Positions 1-8,618 of a stretch of 32,429 nt of DNA are shown piece by piece. The notes beneath the pieces were generated by a model, which did not search any database, was not told the DNA's origin, and saw only the letters and a program-made list of their open reading frames with translations. Position 1 is the first letter of the stretch, and each line of letters begins with the position of its first letter. Made by a program: the position numbers and the translations under genes. Origin of the DNA: a virus; the IMG/VR virus record IMGVR_UViG_3300037493_000430, positions 1 through 32,429 of that record; one strand, given 5' to 3'.

Positions 1-1661
1 TTTGCACTGATGATGACCGTTTTGACAGGTGCTGAAATGCTCACCTCAAAGATTCTGTCACGCCCAAACCCTAGCCGCCGCCAGATAGCCCGGTTGCTGT
101 ACTGTCCCATTTTGCCAATAGAAGTCCAATGCTCACTTGACCAGGTGCTGCCACCATCGCTTGACCACCGCAACATGGCCTGTGGATCGTACCCAGGTGT
201 TGCCGGGTATTGTTCAGTGACAATTTCAGCGCCAGCCGTATCAGGCCCGGTATAAGCAAACGTCACCAACGATTCAAAACCATCGCCAGCCTCAGTAGTG
301 ATTTCATCGCCGCTTTCTGTTGCCAAGTATTCCCAGTTAAATTCAGCAATGAGTTGGTAGCTTGGCCCGGCTGGTGGGACGTTTGCCAACTCGGTGATGA
401 TGCCATCAGCGGTCTGCTCTGGTGTAACGCCTAGCCCAACGCCAGGTTGGAATTGGATTTGCAGTTCATCAAAGTATTGCCGCTGGAAATCAGCAACCAG
501 ATGCGGCGCTCTCCGCAGTCTACGAATAGTTGCGCCATCTTCTGTGTAAACATCGTTTTGAATGCTGTACAACTTGCCGTTTTCATAGTCGCCAACAATG
601 TAGTTATTAGCAAAGAACGCACCGCAGTTTGAACGATGCCGACCATAAACGCCATTGGCAAATGCCAACCACTTGTGCCAGCTTTTGGTTGATAGGTCAT
701 AGACCCATGTCAGGTTAACAGTTGGAAATGTAACAACGTACATTTCATGGCCTTCAATCTGGTACGTGTAGGCAATAGCATCAGCAGTGTATTGGTCAAT
801 CAATGATTGCTCAACTGCATGGGTTGATATGCGAACCCAAGTGTAGCCCTGCATCATCTCAATCGTGCCATTGCCTCGAGTGTCTTTTGCTACGCAAACA
901 AAGCTATCGCCAAACCGCGCCAGAGAAAACCTTGCGTTAATGCCACTTTGTGAACTTGTTCCGGGAACCCGTTGGAAAGGAAAAGTTGTGATGCCTGCGA
1001 TTACGTTGCCAACGTCAGTCCATACCTCTGTGGTTGTCTCTCCCAACAGATAAACCTGTCTACGATCAACGATAAGGCTTACCAAAAGGTCGCTAGAGCC
1101 ATCAGCCGTGCCGTAGAGCGCCAAAGATGATGAGGCAGTACCAAGGTTACTACAGGCCCAGTTTTGTGTTCCTGGCTCGTTGTACAGAAAATAGTTGTCA
1201 ACTTGGTCTGTAACGTTTGCGCCTTGCCACGGCCCATCAGTGCTTGCCAATACTGCAAAGGTGTTTGTAGCTGCAATCCAGGTGTAGCGATTACCACCAT
1301 CTACGATGTAAGCTGTTAACCCGTTGTTGGTAGTGATGTTGTCGCTAATGGATACTTGCCCTGATACGCTTGCCAATGTACCAATCAGTGTTGCCGCCAT
1401 GCTGGTGTTAACCGAGTACACATTTGCGCCAGATACCGCAATCAAGATCTGATTACCTGACATCGTGTGCAAACCACGCACTTCTGACACTGCAAGCTGA
1501 GTTTTTAACACCAAGCCTGGCGTTGGGTACAACGCTACAACACCCCGTTCACCAGGTTGCTTTTGAGGATCAATCTCAGCAAAGAAATTAATGCACTCTT
1601 GAGCATCTTGATAGATAGATGGGGCTTCGTAGGAAGTCCCAACAAAACCAAAATCTGGCAT
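1..1661 (-). CDS. P22 gp10-like packaged-DNA stabilisation (neck/tail) protein, 3' end cut by window edge
   Basis: The reading frame is open from the ATG at 1661 to the left edge, 553 codons without a stop. It fits the P22 gp10 'phage stabilisation protein' family, which plugs the portal after packaging and forms part of the tail hub. The match rests on its place beside a gp4-like gene and on the C-terminal signature around WSSDGGSTWSS followed by AIWRRLGFGRDRIFEVSIS. P22 gp10 ends a few residues after the equivalent point, so very little is missing. The N-terminal half looks beta-propeller-like, with repeated short strands. The start lies one base after the stop of the upstream gene, implying translational coupling. 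It is longer than P22 gp10 (about 472 residues). Confidence 0.85.
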   Translation of the reverse strand, partial: MPDFGFVGTSYEAPSIYQDAQECINFFAEIDPQKQPGERGVVALYPTPGLVLKTQLAVSEVRGLHTMSGNQILIAVSGANVYSVNTSMAATLIGTLASVSGQVSISDNITTNNGLTAYIVDGGNRYTWIAATNTFAVLASTDGPWQGANVTDQVDNYFLYNEPGTQNWACSNLGTASSSLALYGTADGSSDLLVSLIVDRRQVYLLGETTTEVWTDVGNVIAGITTFPFQRVPGTSSQSGINARFSLARFGDSFVCVAKDTRGNGTIEMMQGYTWVRISTHAVEQSLIDQYTADAIAYTYQIEGHEMYVVTFPTVNLTWVYDLSTKSWHKWLAFANGVYGRHRSNCGAFFANNYIVGDYENGKLYSIQNDVYTEDGATIRRLRRAPHLVADFQRQYFDELQIQFQPGVGLGVTPEQTADGIITELANVPPAGPSYQLIAEFNWEYLATESGDEITTEAGDGFESLVTFAYTGPDTAGAEIVTEQYPATPGYDPQAMLRWSSDGGSTWSSEHWTSIGKMGQYSNRAIWRRLGFGRDRIFEVSISAPVKTVIISA

Positions 1662-1662
1662 A

Positions 1663-2271
1663 TCAAGCTACTACAGCGCCACGGAAACCAACAACCCACC
1701 AGTCCGTACCAGCAAACTGAAGCGTTGCCGAATCGCCAACCGCATTAAAAGTAATTGTGGTTCCGCTTCCAAGGTTGGTAGGGGTTAAAACACCAGTGTC
1801 GCCGCCGCCTGCTTCTGCAACGTAAATGATTGTCTTAAGCTGTCCTTGTGCACCATCAGCAAGCGTTAAAGCATTACCAGCTCCGGTTGAGGTAAATGCT
1901 GTGGCAAGGCTTGTGATGTTTACCGCCCCAGGGCCACTCAATGCTTGAACCGTTCCTGATGCCCCAGTGCCGCCATTAGCCACAGGCAAAGCACCAGTAA
2001 CGCCAGTTGTCAGCGGCAACCCTGTGCAATTGGTAAGCACTCCGGACGTTGGCGTTCCAAGAATTGGGGTGACCATAACCATGCTGGTGCTGGTACAGGC
2101 ACTGATTACGCCACTAGCTACTGTCCCCAACGCAGGCGTAACCATTGTGGGGCTGGTAAACAGAAGTGTTTTGCTGATGCTCTTGGTTGTGCCTGCTTGA
2201 ACCAAGGGAACAATGTCAGCAGCGTTAATAACGGTAGCAACGGGCAAAGCAGAAATGGCAACGGTAGTCAT
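1663..2271 (-). CDS. Beta-rich phage virion protein with fibre-like repeats
   Basis: This 202-residue protein lies between the two neck genes. Residues roughly 40-105 repeat a pattern of the form TPxLGTxxSGVxxxCT and end in GALPVANGGTG, a motif very common in phage tail-fibre and appendage proteins. The rest is Gly/Thr/Ala-rich and probably beta-structured, with a C-terminal WWVVGFRG. I chose the ATG at 2271 because an AAGGA ribosome-binding site sits six bases before it; a TTG two codons upstream would be too close to that site. The function is probably structural, as an appendage or neck decoration, but the exact role cannot be assigned. Confidence 0.7.
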   Translation of the reverse strand: MTTVAISALPVATVINAADIVPLVQAGTTKSISKTLLFTSPTMVTPALGTVASGVISACTSTSMVMVTPILGTPTSGVLTNCTGLPLTTGVTGALPVANGGTGASGTVQALSGPGAVNITSLATAFTSTGAGNALTLADGAQGQLKTIIYVAEAGGGDTGVLTPTNLGSGTTITFNAVGDSATLQFAGTDWWVVGFRGAVVA

Positions 2272-2284
2272 GTTCAATCCTTAT

Positions 2285-3253
2285 TTAACGAAATCCACCG
2301 TCCATAATAAACCCGGCATCTTTGGCTTTTCCAACCATCAGGGCATCAGGATAGCGCGAAACTTGTGGTGGTCGCATATTGGTACGCTTGATCGTAGCCT
2401 TGGCCTGGGCTGCAAATGCGTTAATCATTCCAATGGTGGTTGCATTGGTCTTGCCGTACATAGGCATCAACCGTTCTGCCAGGCACCACCTCAACGCATT
2501 GTTGTATCCCTGTGGCAGCTGGATACTGTCTGTATACCCGGTGAACTGCCGAAAGATTGTCTGAGTAAACAGATGCAACTCGCCCTGGCTGGGGTTTGGA
2601 TAGACAAACAATGTCCCTAGCAACTCGCTTGGCTGGTAGTAGATCGCCTTGGCCCAAGGCCCACTTAGCTGCTTGATGCCAATACTCTGATATTCCTCTG
2701 CGCTAAGAATAGCCACAGGATAGTCAAGGTAACCTCCAGCAACACTACTGCCGCCTTGCATCGTTGCAATCCGCACAAAGCCACTCTCAATTGTCAGGGG
2801 ACGCTCGTAGTACGCTGATATCGTGGTGCTGGACGCTGTTTGGTTGGTGCTGACAGTGTATGTGCCTGCCTCGTTAACATTGCCGCCTGCGCCCGTTGTG
2901 AAGCCCACAATAGTGGTTCCTGCGGTGATGCCAGTGCCAGACAGTGTTTGGCCGATCGCAATGGCTCCAGAGGTGATGGCGGTGACCGTCAGGGTCGTGC
3001 CAGCAATAGATCCGGTAAACGATGCGCCTACCTGACCACCTGGCCCGATCGTGTACTGCACCTGATTCGGCGTTGTTGAAAAAATGATCTCTGTCTTGTA
3101 AAAGACCATCATGTTTTCGTTTGACCACTGCGCGCACATATCATTCAGCATATCGAACGCATCTGCCGAATCTGCTGCCGCTGGGGTTTCCCCCGCAGCT
3201 AAAGCGCCAATGTCCTTCAGCGCTCGATTGATGATGTCCTGGGGGGTTGTCAC
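2285..3253 (-). CDS. P22 gp4-like head-closure/tail accessory protein with inserted domain
   Basis: The N-terminal helical part (about residues 1-60, with ALKDIGAL and MLNDMCAQWSNENMM) and the C-terminal part (LRWCLAERLMPMYG, followed by helices) fit the gp4-type head-completion family, which binds under the portal and leads to gp10. Length is 322 residues against 166 in P22. Residues about 78-147 form a Gly/Thr-rich beta segment inserted between 'QYTIGPGG' and 'ERPLTIESGFVRI', which appear to be two halves of one strand region. The start is GTG and overlaps the previous stop as GTGA. Function in neck assembly is inferred from family and position next to the gp10-like gene. Confidence 0.75.
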   Translation of the reverse strand: MTTPQDIINRALKDIGALAAGETPAAADSADAFDMLNDMCAQWSNENMMVFYKTEIIFSTTPNQVQYTIGPGGQVGASFTGSIAGTTLTVTAITSGAIAIGQTLSGTGITAGTTIVGFTTGAGGNVNEAGTYTVSTNQTASSTTISAYYERPLTIESGFVRIATMQGGSSVAGGYLDYPVAILSAEEYQSIGIKQLSGPWAKAIYYQPSELLGTLFVYPNPSQGELHLFTQTIFRQFTGYTDSIQLPQGYNNALRWCLAERLMPMYGKTNATTIGMINAFAAQAKATIKRTNMRPPQVSRYPDALMVGKAKDAGFIMDGGFR

Positions 3254-3567
3254 AGCCCTTGACCTTGCGTAACGTAGACCACTGCCGTACCAGATCCAGT
3301 GATGCCAGTAAAGAATGTTCCAGCAGGAAAACTCATTACTTCAACCGCGCCAGGAACCAAAGGTATACCCGTTGTCACCGATGCAGCCGTTACAGCAATT
3401 GCTGACGATGTACCAGTTCCCAAAAACACAGTAACAATCCCGCTATTGACAAACCTAAAGTTGGTGTTGACCACGTTGGATGGATTGGGTTGAACTGCTG
3501 TCGGAGCATTGGTAGCACCAGTAAAGTTAACCGTTAGGCCAATTGGTTGGAATACTTCTTGAGTCAT
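3250..3567 (-). CDS. Small beta-rich virion protein (function unknown)
   Basis: This is a 105-residue protein beginning MTQEVFQPIGLTVNF. It shows alternating short hydrophobic strands (FRFVNSG, VTVFLGTG, VMSFPAG, AVVYVTQG), which suggests a compact beta-sandwich. Similar roughly 100-residue proteins are common next to neck genes in freshwater podoviruses and are usually left as hypothetical virion proteins. The ATG at 3567 is preceded by a purine-rich GAAAGACGAAG. The last four bases overlap the GTG of the gp4-like gene, so the two are probably co-translated. A decoration or head-closure role is possible but unproven. Confidence 0.6.
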   Translation of the reverse strand: MTQEVFQPIGLTVNFTGATNAPTAVQPNPSNVVNTNFRFVNSGIVTVFLGTGTSSAIAVTAASVTTGIPLVPGAVEVMSFPAGTFFTGITGSGTAVVYVTQGQGL

Positions 3568-3601
3568 CTTCGTCTTTCAAAGTTGATTAGTGGACATTTG
3601 G

Positions 3602-5188
3602 TTAAGCTGCAATAGTCCCAAACGTTTTCCATGTGCCTGGAGTTCCTGCTGTTGTGCATACAAATCCGATAGTTCCAGCCGCCACGGGGACGGTGTTAAA
3701 GATCACATCTCCAACCCGCCACGTTCCAGTTGACGGGGCTGCTGTTCCATAAAAGTGCCGTACTGCACTTGTGCCTGCACCAAGAATAGCAAATGGAACA
3801 ATGCCAAGACCGCCCGTTCCAGCCGCGCCGGTCGGCCCAACGTTGTTTAAAAAGGACGCAACGGTTCCGTAACTTGTGCCGTTAGCAAGACTAAACGCCG
3901 CAGTGGTTGCACCAAGGCAAATATTGTTTTCAAGAATGTCGTCAACGGAACTTGGGCCTACACGAATTCCAAAATCTTGAAGAGCTTCAGTTGCAGAGCC
4001 AAAAGTGCAGTTGATGATGCGAGTATTCGTCGCCGTGGTTTCCATTCCGGCGTATCCGTTGGCGTAACTATGCGCTCCATCAACAATACAATCAATTGCG
4101 TTGTTCTTCAGAAAAATGCCGTCATCCGTATTATTACGAAACAACCCGCCGTTAATTCGAATGCGCTCACAATTTGCGGTGTCCGACACAATACCATTTG
4201 CGGTGTTGGCAACTAAGCAATTAACAAACTTGGTGTCCTGTGCGTACTGAAGATTAATACCGTTGTTTGTTGCAGAAAGAATTGAAAAATTTTCAATGAT
4301 GGCCGGGATTTTGTAGATCGGTGCGCCTGGGGCTGATGCCGCATCTCCCCTGATGACACACCCATACTTATCTGAAGTCAACACGGCAAAGTTTTTAACC
4401 GTGATGCCTGTGTTTGCAAATCCCACAACGCTGGCAGGCGCGTAATAGAAGCCATAATCACCAGCGTAGAGGTAAAGTCCAGCATTATGCGAGTCTTTTA
4501 TCTCTACGTTTTCTATGCTTACGTTGTAACAAGCAGAAACCAAAACTTGCCCGGCATCGCTTGCCGTTGCGTAAGTCATGGCACCGATCTTTAGGTTACT
4601 TGCACTGATGTTGTGGGGGTGTGTGGTTCCACTTGCTGGCGCATTTGCACCGCCCCAATGCAATAGCAACGGAATCATCATAAAAGCCGAATCTGGATAT
4701 ATGATGTTGCGAATTGTAATGTCGTATGAATTGCCGGTAACCATGATGCCGTTTCCATCAGGTCGCGCAGTCTTAATCGTCAGGTTTTCTAAAATAATGT
4801 TGTTATATCCGGTTCCAACGCCGTAATCTCCAATGATGATTGGACACTGAAAATCTCCGCTACTGGAAAAGGCAGAACCAGCGTTTTCAATAGTCCCATT
4901 ACGAACAACAACGCCAGAGCGCAGATCAAGGTTTCTCGTTGCGCCAGTAGTAACAAACTTAATTGTGCTGCCGTTTAAATCAATGGTTGAATTTGCCGAC
5001 GTTGTAAGTGCGCCAGTCACCTTGTACGTTTTTGCATTTTCAAAGACAAGAAGCTGATTAGCAGAAGCAGTTAATGCGCTTTGAATAGCTGTTGTATCGT
5101 CAATTGATCCGTTTCCAACTGCACCGTAATCTTTTACGTTGACAGCAGGCCCGTCAATCATTGAGTAAGTTACTTTGGTCAAAGACAT
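3602..5188 (-). CDS. Tailspike with pectate-lyase-type right-handed beta-helix
   Basis: Residues about 14-40 carry the signature VNVKDYGAVGNGSIDDTTAI, the start of the Pectate_lyase_3 / tailspike beta-helix fold. It is followed by about 400 residues of short repeated strands with Asn/Gly turns (IIENFSILSATNNGINLQ and similar). The C-terminal 60 residues contain a WRVGDVIFN…GFVCTTAGTPG…WKTFG module common at the tip of phage spikes and probably used for trimerisation. The protein likely binds and possibly cleaves host surface polysaccharide. It lacks its own long head-binding domain, so it may attach through the neighbouring 152-residue protein. An AAGG site lies seven bases before the ATG. 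Confidence 0.8.
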   Translation of the reverse strand: MSLTKVTYSMIDGPAVNVKDYGAVGNGSIDDTTAIQSALTASANQLLVFENAKTYKVTGALTTSANSTIDLNGSTIKFVTTGATRNLDLRSGVVVRNGTIENAGSAFSSSGDFQCPIIIGDYGVGTGYNNIILENLTIKTARPDGNGIMVTGNSYDITIRNIIYPDSAFMMIPLLLHWGGANAPASGTTHPHNISASNLKIGAMTYATASDAGQVLVSACYNVSIENVEIKDSHNAGLYLYAGDYGFYYAPASVVGFANTGITVKNFAVLTSDKYGCVIRGDAASAPGAPIYKIPAIIENFSILSATNNGINLQYAQDTKFVNCLVANTANGIVSDTANCERIRINGGLFRNNTDDGIFLKNNAIDCIVDGAHSYANGYAGMETTATNTRIINCTFGSATEALQDFGIRVGPSSVDDILENNICLGATTAAFSLANGTSYGTVASFLNNVGPTGAAGTGGLGIVPFAILGAGTSAVRHFYGTAAPSTGTWRVGDVIFNTVPVAAGTIGFVCTTAGTPGTWKTFGTIAA

Positions 5189-5195
5189 ATTTACC

Positions 5196-6359
5196 TTAAA
5201 CGTAATAAGTTGCGCTAAGTATTATTTCGGTATTTGCTTTAACATACGTTGCAAAATCCAAATCACCATATGGAAGCGTTGACGCTCCAGTAGAGCCGGA
5301 TATTGTAATAACAGTTGTTGACGGGGCAATGTACCCTCCAAGGTTTCCGACCGCTGCATTTAGTGTTGCTGCATAGCCGATGTGGGCTACTCCGTAAGCA
5401 CTGCTGCCTGCGGAAGTAAACGGCAAACCTTTGATAGACCAAGCTCCGCTGCCCCCAGTACCAAGGGTGCCCATTTTGACGTAACATTGCACTGTTACCA
5501 TGTTGCCAATTCTGGTGTACTTAGCTGAGTTAACGGTAGTTACTCTGCTTGTTCCAGCTACCGCACTATCAAGCACTGGTGTCCAAGTACCTACTTCATA
5601 CCAGTTCAGTAATTCGCTGGTCATCCCAGCAGCGTTCGTATTAGCTGTAAAGTCAATTCCTTGTCCAGCAGTTGCTGGAATTACGCTGCCAGTAAGTTTA
5701 ATGCTGCCCACAACATCTAGTTTTTGTGCTGGTGTCAGTATGCCGATACCTACACGATCGTTTGTTGCATCAGTAAAAAACAAGTTTGCGTCGGCGTCGC
5801 CTTCAATCCGCACGTTATAAATAGCCCCAATATCGTTAATCACAAGATTGGTTGTGCCAATAATCATCTTCTCGGTCAATGCGCCAGCCGTTGCAGTCTC
5901 AAAGTGAATCTGCCCTGTTTCAGCCGTTGACGTTGGGCTAAGAATTGATGCGTGGATGACTGCGTACTGTTGTTTGTTGCCAGCCGAGTCTTGACCGTTA
6001 AACTCAATCTCTCCGATTGTGTCTGACGCTGCGGGGCTTGCTGAGTTGCGATAGAGGTCAAGCAGTGGGCTGGCAGTTGCACCAGCGTCCGTAGAGTTGA
6101 GCGTTACGTTAGCAAAGTTGCCATCGCTCCCGCCTTCAACCCGCTGCCAAACCGTTCCGTTGTAAACAATCCAATCGCCTGCACCAAAGAACAACAAAAT
6201 ACCGTTAAAAGTCTGTGTGCCTGCGGTGCTGACTACGTAGTAATCGCCCTTTACACCAGTGCCATCTGCCAGTGTTGGAGTGTTGGTGCTGGCATCCCAG
6301 GTGCCTTTGTAGTTCAATGCTCCAATTGCATTGGTTATAGATGAGACTGTCTTTAACAT
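5196..6359 (-). CDS. Tail fibre protein
   Basis: The protein has 387 residues in modular fibre style. The N-terminal 90 residues contain YKGTWDASTNTPTLADG and a 'GDYYVVSTAGTQ' segment, a repeat unit frequent in phage fibres. The middle contains the DRVGIGILTPAQKLDV motif seen before many fibre C-terminal domains, and the last 140 residues hold a YEVGTWTPVL…YTRIGNMVTVQCYV receptor-tip-like beta domain. No S74 autoprotease motif is visible. It is seven bases upstream of the tailspike gene, so the two are co-transcribed. It probably contributes to host recognition; substrate and receptor are unknown. Confidence 0.7.
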   Translation of the reverse strand: MLKTVSSITNAIGALNYKGTWDASTNTPTLADGTGVKGDYYVVSTAGTQTFNGILLFFGAGDWIVYNGTVWQRVEGGSDGNFANVTLNSTDAGATASPLLDLYRNSASPAASDTIGEIEFNGQDSAGNKQQYAVIHASILSPTSTAETGQIHFETATAGALTEKMIIGTTNLVINDIGAIYNVRIEGDADANLFFTDATNDRVGIGILTPAQKLDVVGSIKLTGSVIPATAGQGIDFTANTNAAGMTSELLNWYEVGTWTPVLDSAVAGTSRVTTVNSAKYTRIGNMVTVQCYVKMGTLGTGGSGAWSIKGLPFTSAGSSAYGVAHIGYAATLNAAVGNLGGYIAPSTTVITISGSTGASTLPYGDLDFATYVKANTEIILSATYYV

Positions 6360-6367
6360 GGCAATTC

Positions 6368-6826
6368 CTAGTTGTAAACAACTTCAATGATGGAGGTGTA
6401 TGGCGGTGCTTGGCTAAACGTTACCGTGCCGCTAGTGACAGTGTAAGTGTTGCGATTCTGGTAAACGCCATTGATGTAGATAGCGGTAAAACCGTTGACC
6501 ACCGAGAAAGCAACTTGCGAACCTGTACCAGTGAAATTAGTGGCAAAAGTGGTGCCGTTGATGTTGTCCACTGTCCAGATTAGCACGTTGGTACTGTCGT
6601 ACAAAGCAAACTTATAGACATCCCCACTAAGCCACACATTGGCCTCGCCACGGCTGTCCAGGATGATGGGGTTAGTGTTGGCAATGTTGCCCGTGGAATC
6701 GGTGTAGGACGCCAGTGGAGTAGTCGTACCGGCAACGTAGGTGTACAGCTTCCCACCCGATAGCGGAGCGCCATTCAGATCAAAGAATTGCAGCTTAGGC
6801 GTGGGTGATAGGGATGTTGTAGCCAT
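6368..6826 (-). CDS. Tail-fibre/tailspike head-binding adaptor protein
   Basis: The 152 residues form a stand-alone version of a widespread N-terminal spike module. Residues about 10-70 read LQFFDLNGAPLSGGKLYTYV and then TPLASYTDSTG…NPIILDSRGEANVWL, the pattern of particle-binding domains that join P22-type spikes to the tail. The C-terminal 60 residues (TGSQVAFSVVNGF…IYINGVYQNR…IIEVVYN) are a second short beta module often found in phage fibres. It likely anchors the fibre and spike encoded just downstream. The ATG at 6826 has only a weak A-rich site, and the gene begins just after a strong terminator. Confidence 0.7.
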   Translation of the reverse strand: MATTSLSPTPKLQFFDLNGAPLSGGKLYTYVAGTTTPLASYTDSTGNIANTNPIILDSRGEANVWLSGDVYKFALYDSTNVLIWTVDNINGTTFATNFTGTGSQVAFSVVNGFTAIYINGVYQNRNTYTVTSGTVTFSQAPPYTSIIEVVYN

Positions 6827-6838
6827 GATTTTTTAGTG

Positions 6839-6878
6839 AAAAAGGGAACCGCCCTTGCGAACAGTCCCCTTTTGTTTT
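6839..6878 (-). terminator. Rho-independent terminator between coat-region genes and receptor-binding genes
   Basis: The arms AAAAGGGAAC (6840-6849) and GTCCCCTTTT (6864-6873) pair over 10 bp with one G-U, around a 14-base loop. On the minus strand the stem runs straight into a T-tract. On the plus strand the right arm is followed by GTTTTTG, so the element may work in both directions. It should reduce read-through from the highly expressed coat and decoration genes into the fibre genes. Confidence 0.8.
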
Positions 6879-6892
6879 TGATAAAACAGAGT

Positions 6893-7324
6893 TTAGAACG
6901 CTGTGAAATCAGTACCATACACGTAAACGTCAACCGTGCCACCAGCAACAGCAGTTCCAATGTTGACGTAAAACACCTGCGCCGAAATGTTTGCCGTGCC
7001 AGTTGCCGCCACCACCGTGGATTTAGTGACAAAGGCTGAACTGGTGTTGTTGGTCAACGCTGCATTGGTCACAATTTCAGTACCCGTACCGCTAGCGCCC
7101 GTCCAGATTGCCAATGCAGCCGTTGCAACATTTTTGTTGGCGTTGGTGATAACGACATTGGTGACGTTATAGGTGGTGGTGTTGATGACGGGCAAGGTAA
7201 TTGCCGCATCGCCGGTAGCATTGACTGAAACGCTCGTTGCGTAAGCAATCAAGCGAATAGCCTGGTTGCTGGACAGAACTTGCGGATGAACGGTCGTGGT
7301 TGTTGCTGCGCCTGGATTTGCCAT
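6893..7324 (-). CDS. Beta-rich virion protein next to coat, candidate decoration protein
   Basis: The protein has 143 residues, is rich in Thr, Ala, Val and Asn, and has almost no charged residues (for example NATGDAAITLPVINTTTYNV). This composition is typical of phage capsid-surface or appendage beta-sandwich proteins. It follows the coat gene by 25 bases and has a strong AAGGAG site eight bases before the ATG at 7324. A strong terminator lies just after its stop, so it shares a high-expression unit with the coat gene. A capsid decoration protein is a reasonable guess; no specific family was recognised. Confidence 0.65.
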   Translation of the reverse strand: MANPGAATTTTVHPQVLSSNQAIRLIAYATSVSVNATGDAAITLPVINTTTYNVTNVVITNANKNVATAALAIWTGASGTGTEIVTNAALTNNTSSAFVTKSTVVAATGTANISAQVFYVNIGTAVAGGTVDVYVYGTDFTAF

Positions 7325-7349
7325 GATAGTTACTCCTTAGTAGTGAGTG

Positions 7350-8597
7350 TTAAGCGGCAACCCGGCAAGCAAGCTCGGGGTACAGCGGAGCCCAGCCGTA
7401 GAGAACGTCTACACGGGTTGGGATAGAGTCGTTGTTGATAGTGTACTGACGCACAACACGCATAGACAGGCCCAGTTCCTTGTCGGCTGCACGGCCAGCA
7501 AAGTGAACACCGTCAGGCAGCTCAAGGTCAGCGCAAGCCATTGTGAACGCATTTTTGTGCATAACAATGTTCTGCGGGGAAACCGTGCCAGTGTTGTTGA
7601 ACGGGGTTACCACTGCGGTAGCGCTGGTGCTGTTGACCACCACATTCTGGAATTGACCAGCAGTGATCACAGCAGGAGACACAATCACAGAAGTAGTTCC
7701 AGCCGTTGCAACCGTCACATCAGCCTGGACAACAAAACTACGCAGACGGTTGGAGCCGTAAGCAGCGCGATTCTGTGGGTTAGCTGCAAAGATGTTTGCA
7801 ATGGTGATGGTGTCGCCTTGCTTGAGTCCAGCCGTAGCAGTGGTGGCAGTCAGAGCAATGGTGGACGTTGATGCCCAGCCGCTGGTCAAAAAGCCTGTGG
7901 CCGTGGTCGTAGCGCAGGCCAAGGTAGCAGTAGCGTAACTGCCAAAAGTCTGACTAACAACGTTCTGATCCATCTTCCACATCATGCCTGCCGAGTCTTT
8001 GCCCATCATGCCGCGCTCGTATTGCTTGGCAATGGTGTTGCTTGGCACAAACAGACCTTTCAGGCTATCCACAATCGTGGCGCCGGTGAACGGTTCAACA
8101 ATGCAAGCCCGGCGTCCATCGCGTGGTGCGCCCTCAGAGTCCAGATATGCGCCTGCGGTCAAGTAGGTCAGCAAGCTGGTCGGGACAGTCCCGGCAGTAC
8201 CGACAATGTTGGCAGTGGCGTTTTTAGCCATAACCAAACCATCACGGTCAATCTTGTTGGCAATAGCGGCCACTGCGGGTTTCAGAACTCGATCGCTGAA
8301 GCGGTCAAGAGATAGCGCCAGATCCTGCGTGGTGAACTGCGTATCAACGTGGAACTGCGTTGACAAAGTTACTGGTACAGACGTCTCGTTGAAGTCTTCG
8401 ACCGAAAGCGCTGGCCCCGAGGTGCCAACAAAACGTCCAGGGCGGCGAACATTCAATGTCGCGCCAATCTTTGCGCCAGTTACAGCGAATTGATCGTCAT
8501 AGTTACGTTCGACCTGGCTCGTAAAAGTCAGTTCGTTTTCCAGCACCATCAACGCTTCGTTGGTGATCATGCTGATAGTAAGCAAATTATTTGCCAT
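7350..8597 (-). CDS. Major capsid (coat) protein, P22 gp5-like
   Basis: The 415 residues open with MANNLLTISMITNEALMVLE and continue with a basic GATLNVRRPGRFV region and TQFHVDTQFTTQDLALSLD, features of the P22 coat protein family (HK97 fold; P22 gp5 has 430 residues). The middle, about residues 225-310, is Thr/Ala-rich and fits the inserted domain of that family. The C-terminal LPDGVHFAGRAADKELGLSMRV precedes a conserved YGWAPLYPELACRV end. The scaffold gene lies immediately upstream, as in P22. A GGAAATATC leader places the ribosome-binding site well for the ATG at 8597. Confidence 0.9.
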   Translation of the reverse strand: MANNLLTISMITNEALMVLENELTFTSQVERNYDDQFAVTGAKIGATLNVRRPGRFVGTSGPALSVEDFNETSVPVTLSTQFHVDTQFTTQDLALSLDRFSDRVLKPAVAAIANKIDRDGLVMAKNATANIVGTAGTVPTSLLTYLTAGAYLDSEGAPRDGRRACIVEPFTGATIVDSLKGLFVPSNTIAKQYERGMMGKDSAGMMWKMDQNVVSQTFGSYATATLACATTTATGFLTSGWASTSTIALTATTATAGLKQGDTITIANIFAANPQNRAAYGSNRLRSFVVQADVTVATAGTTSVIVSPAVITAGQFQNVVVNSTSATAVVTPFNNTGTVSPQNIVMHKNAFTMACADLELPDGVHFAGRAADKELGLSMRVVRQYTINNDSIPTRVDVLYGWAPLYPELACRVAA

Positions 8598-8618
8598 GAT
8601 ATTTCCTAAAAAAAATGG

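Noticed and set aside
7347-7871. 174-codon open frame on the plus strand opposite coat
   Set aside because: It is wholly inside the major capsid gene on the other strand and is rich in His/Ser/Arg without domain features.
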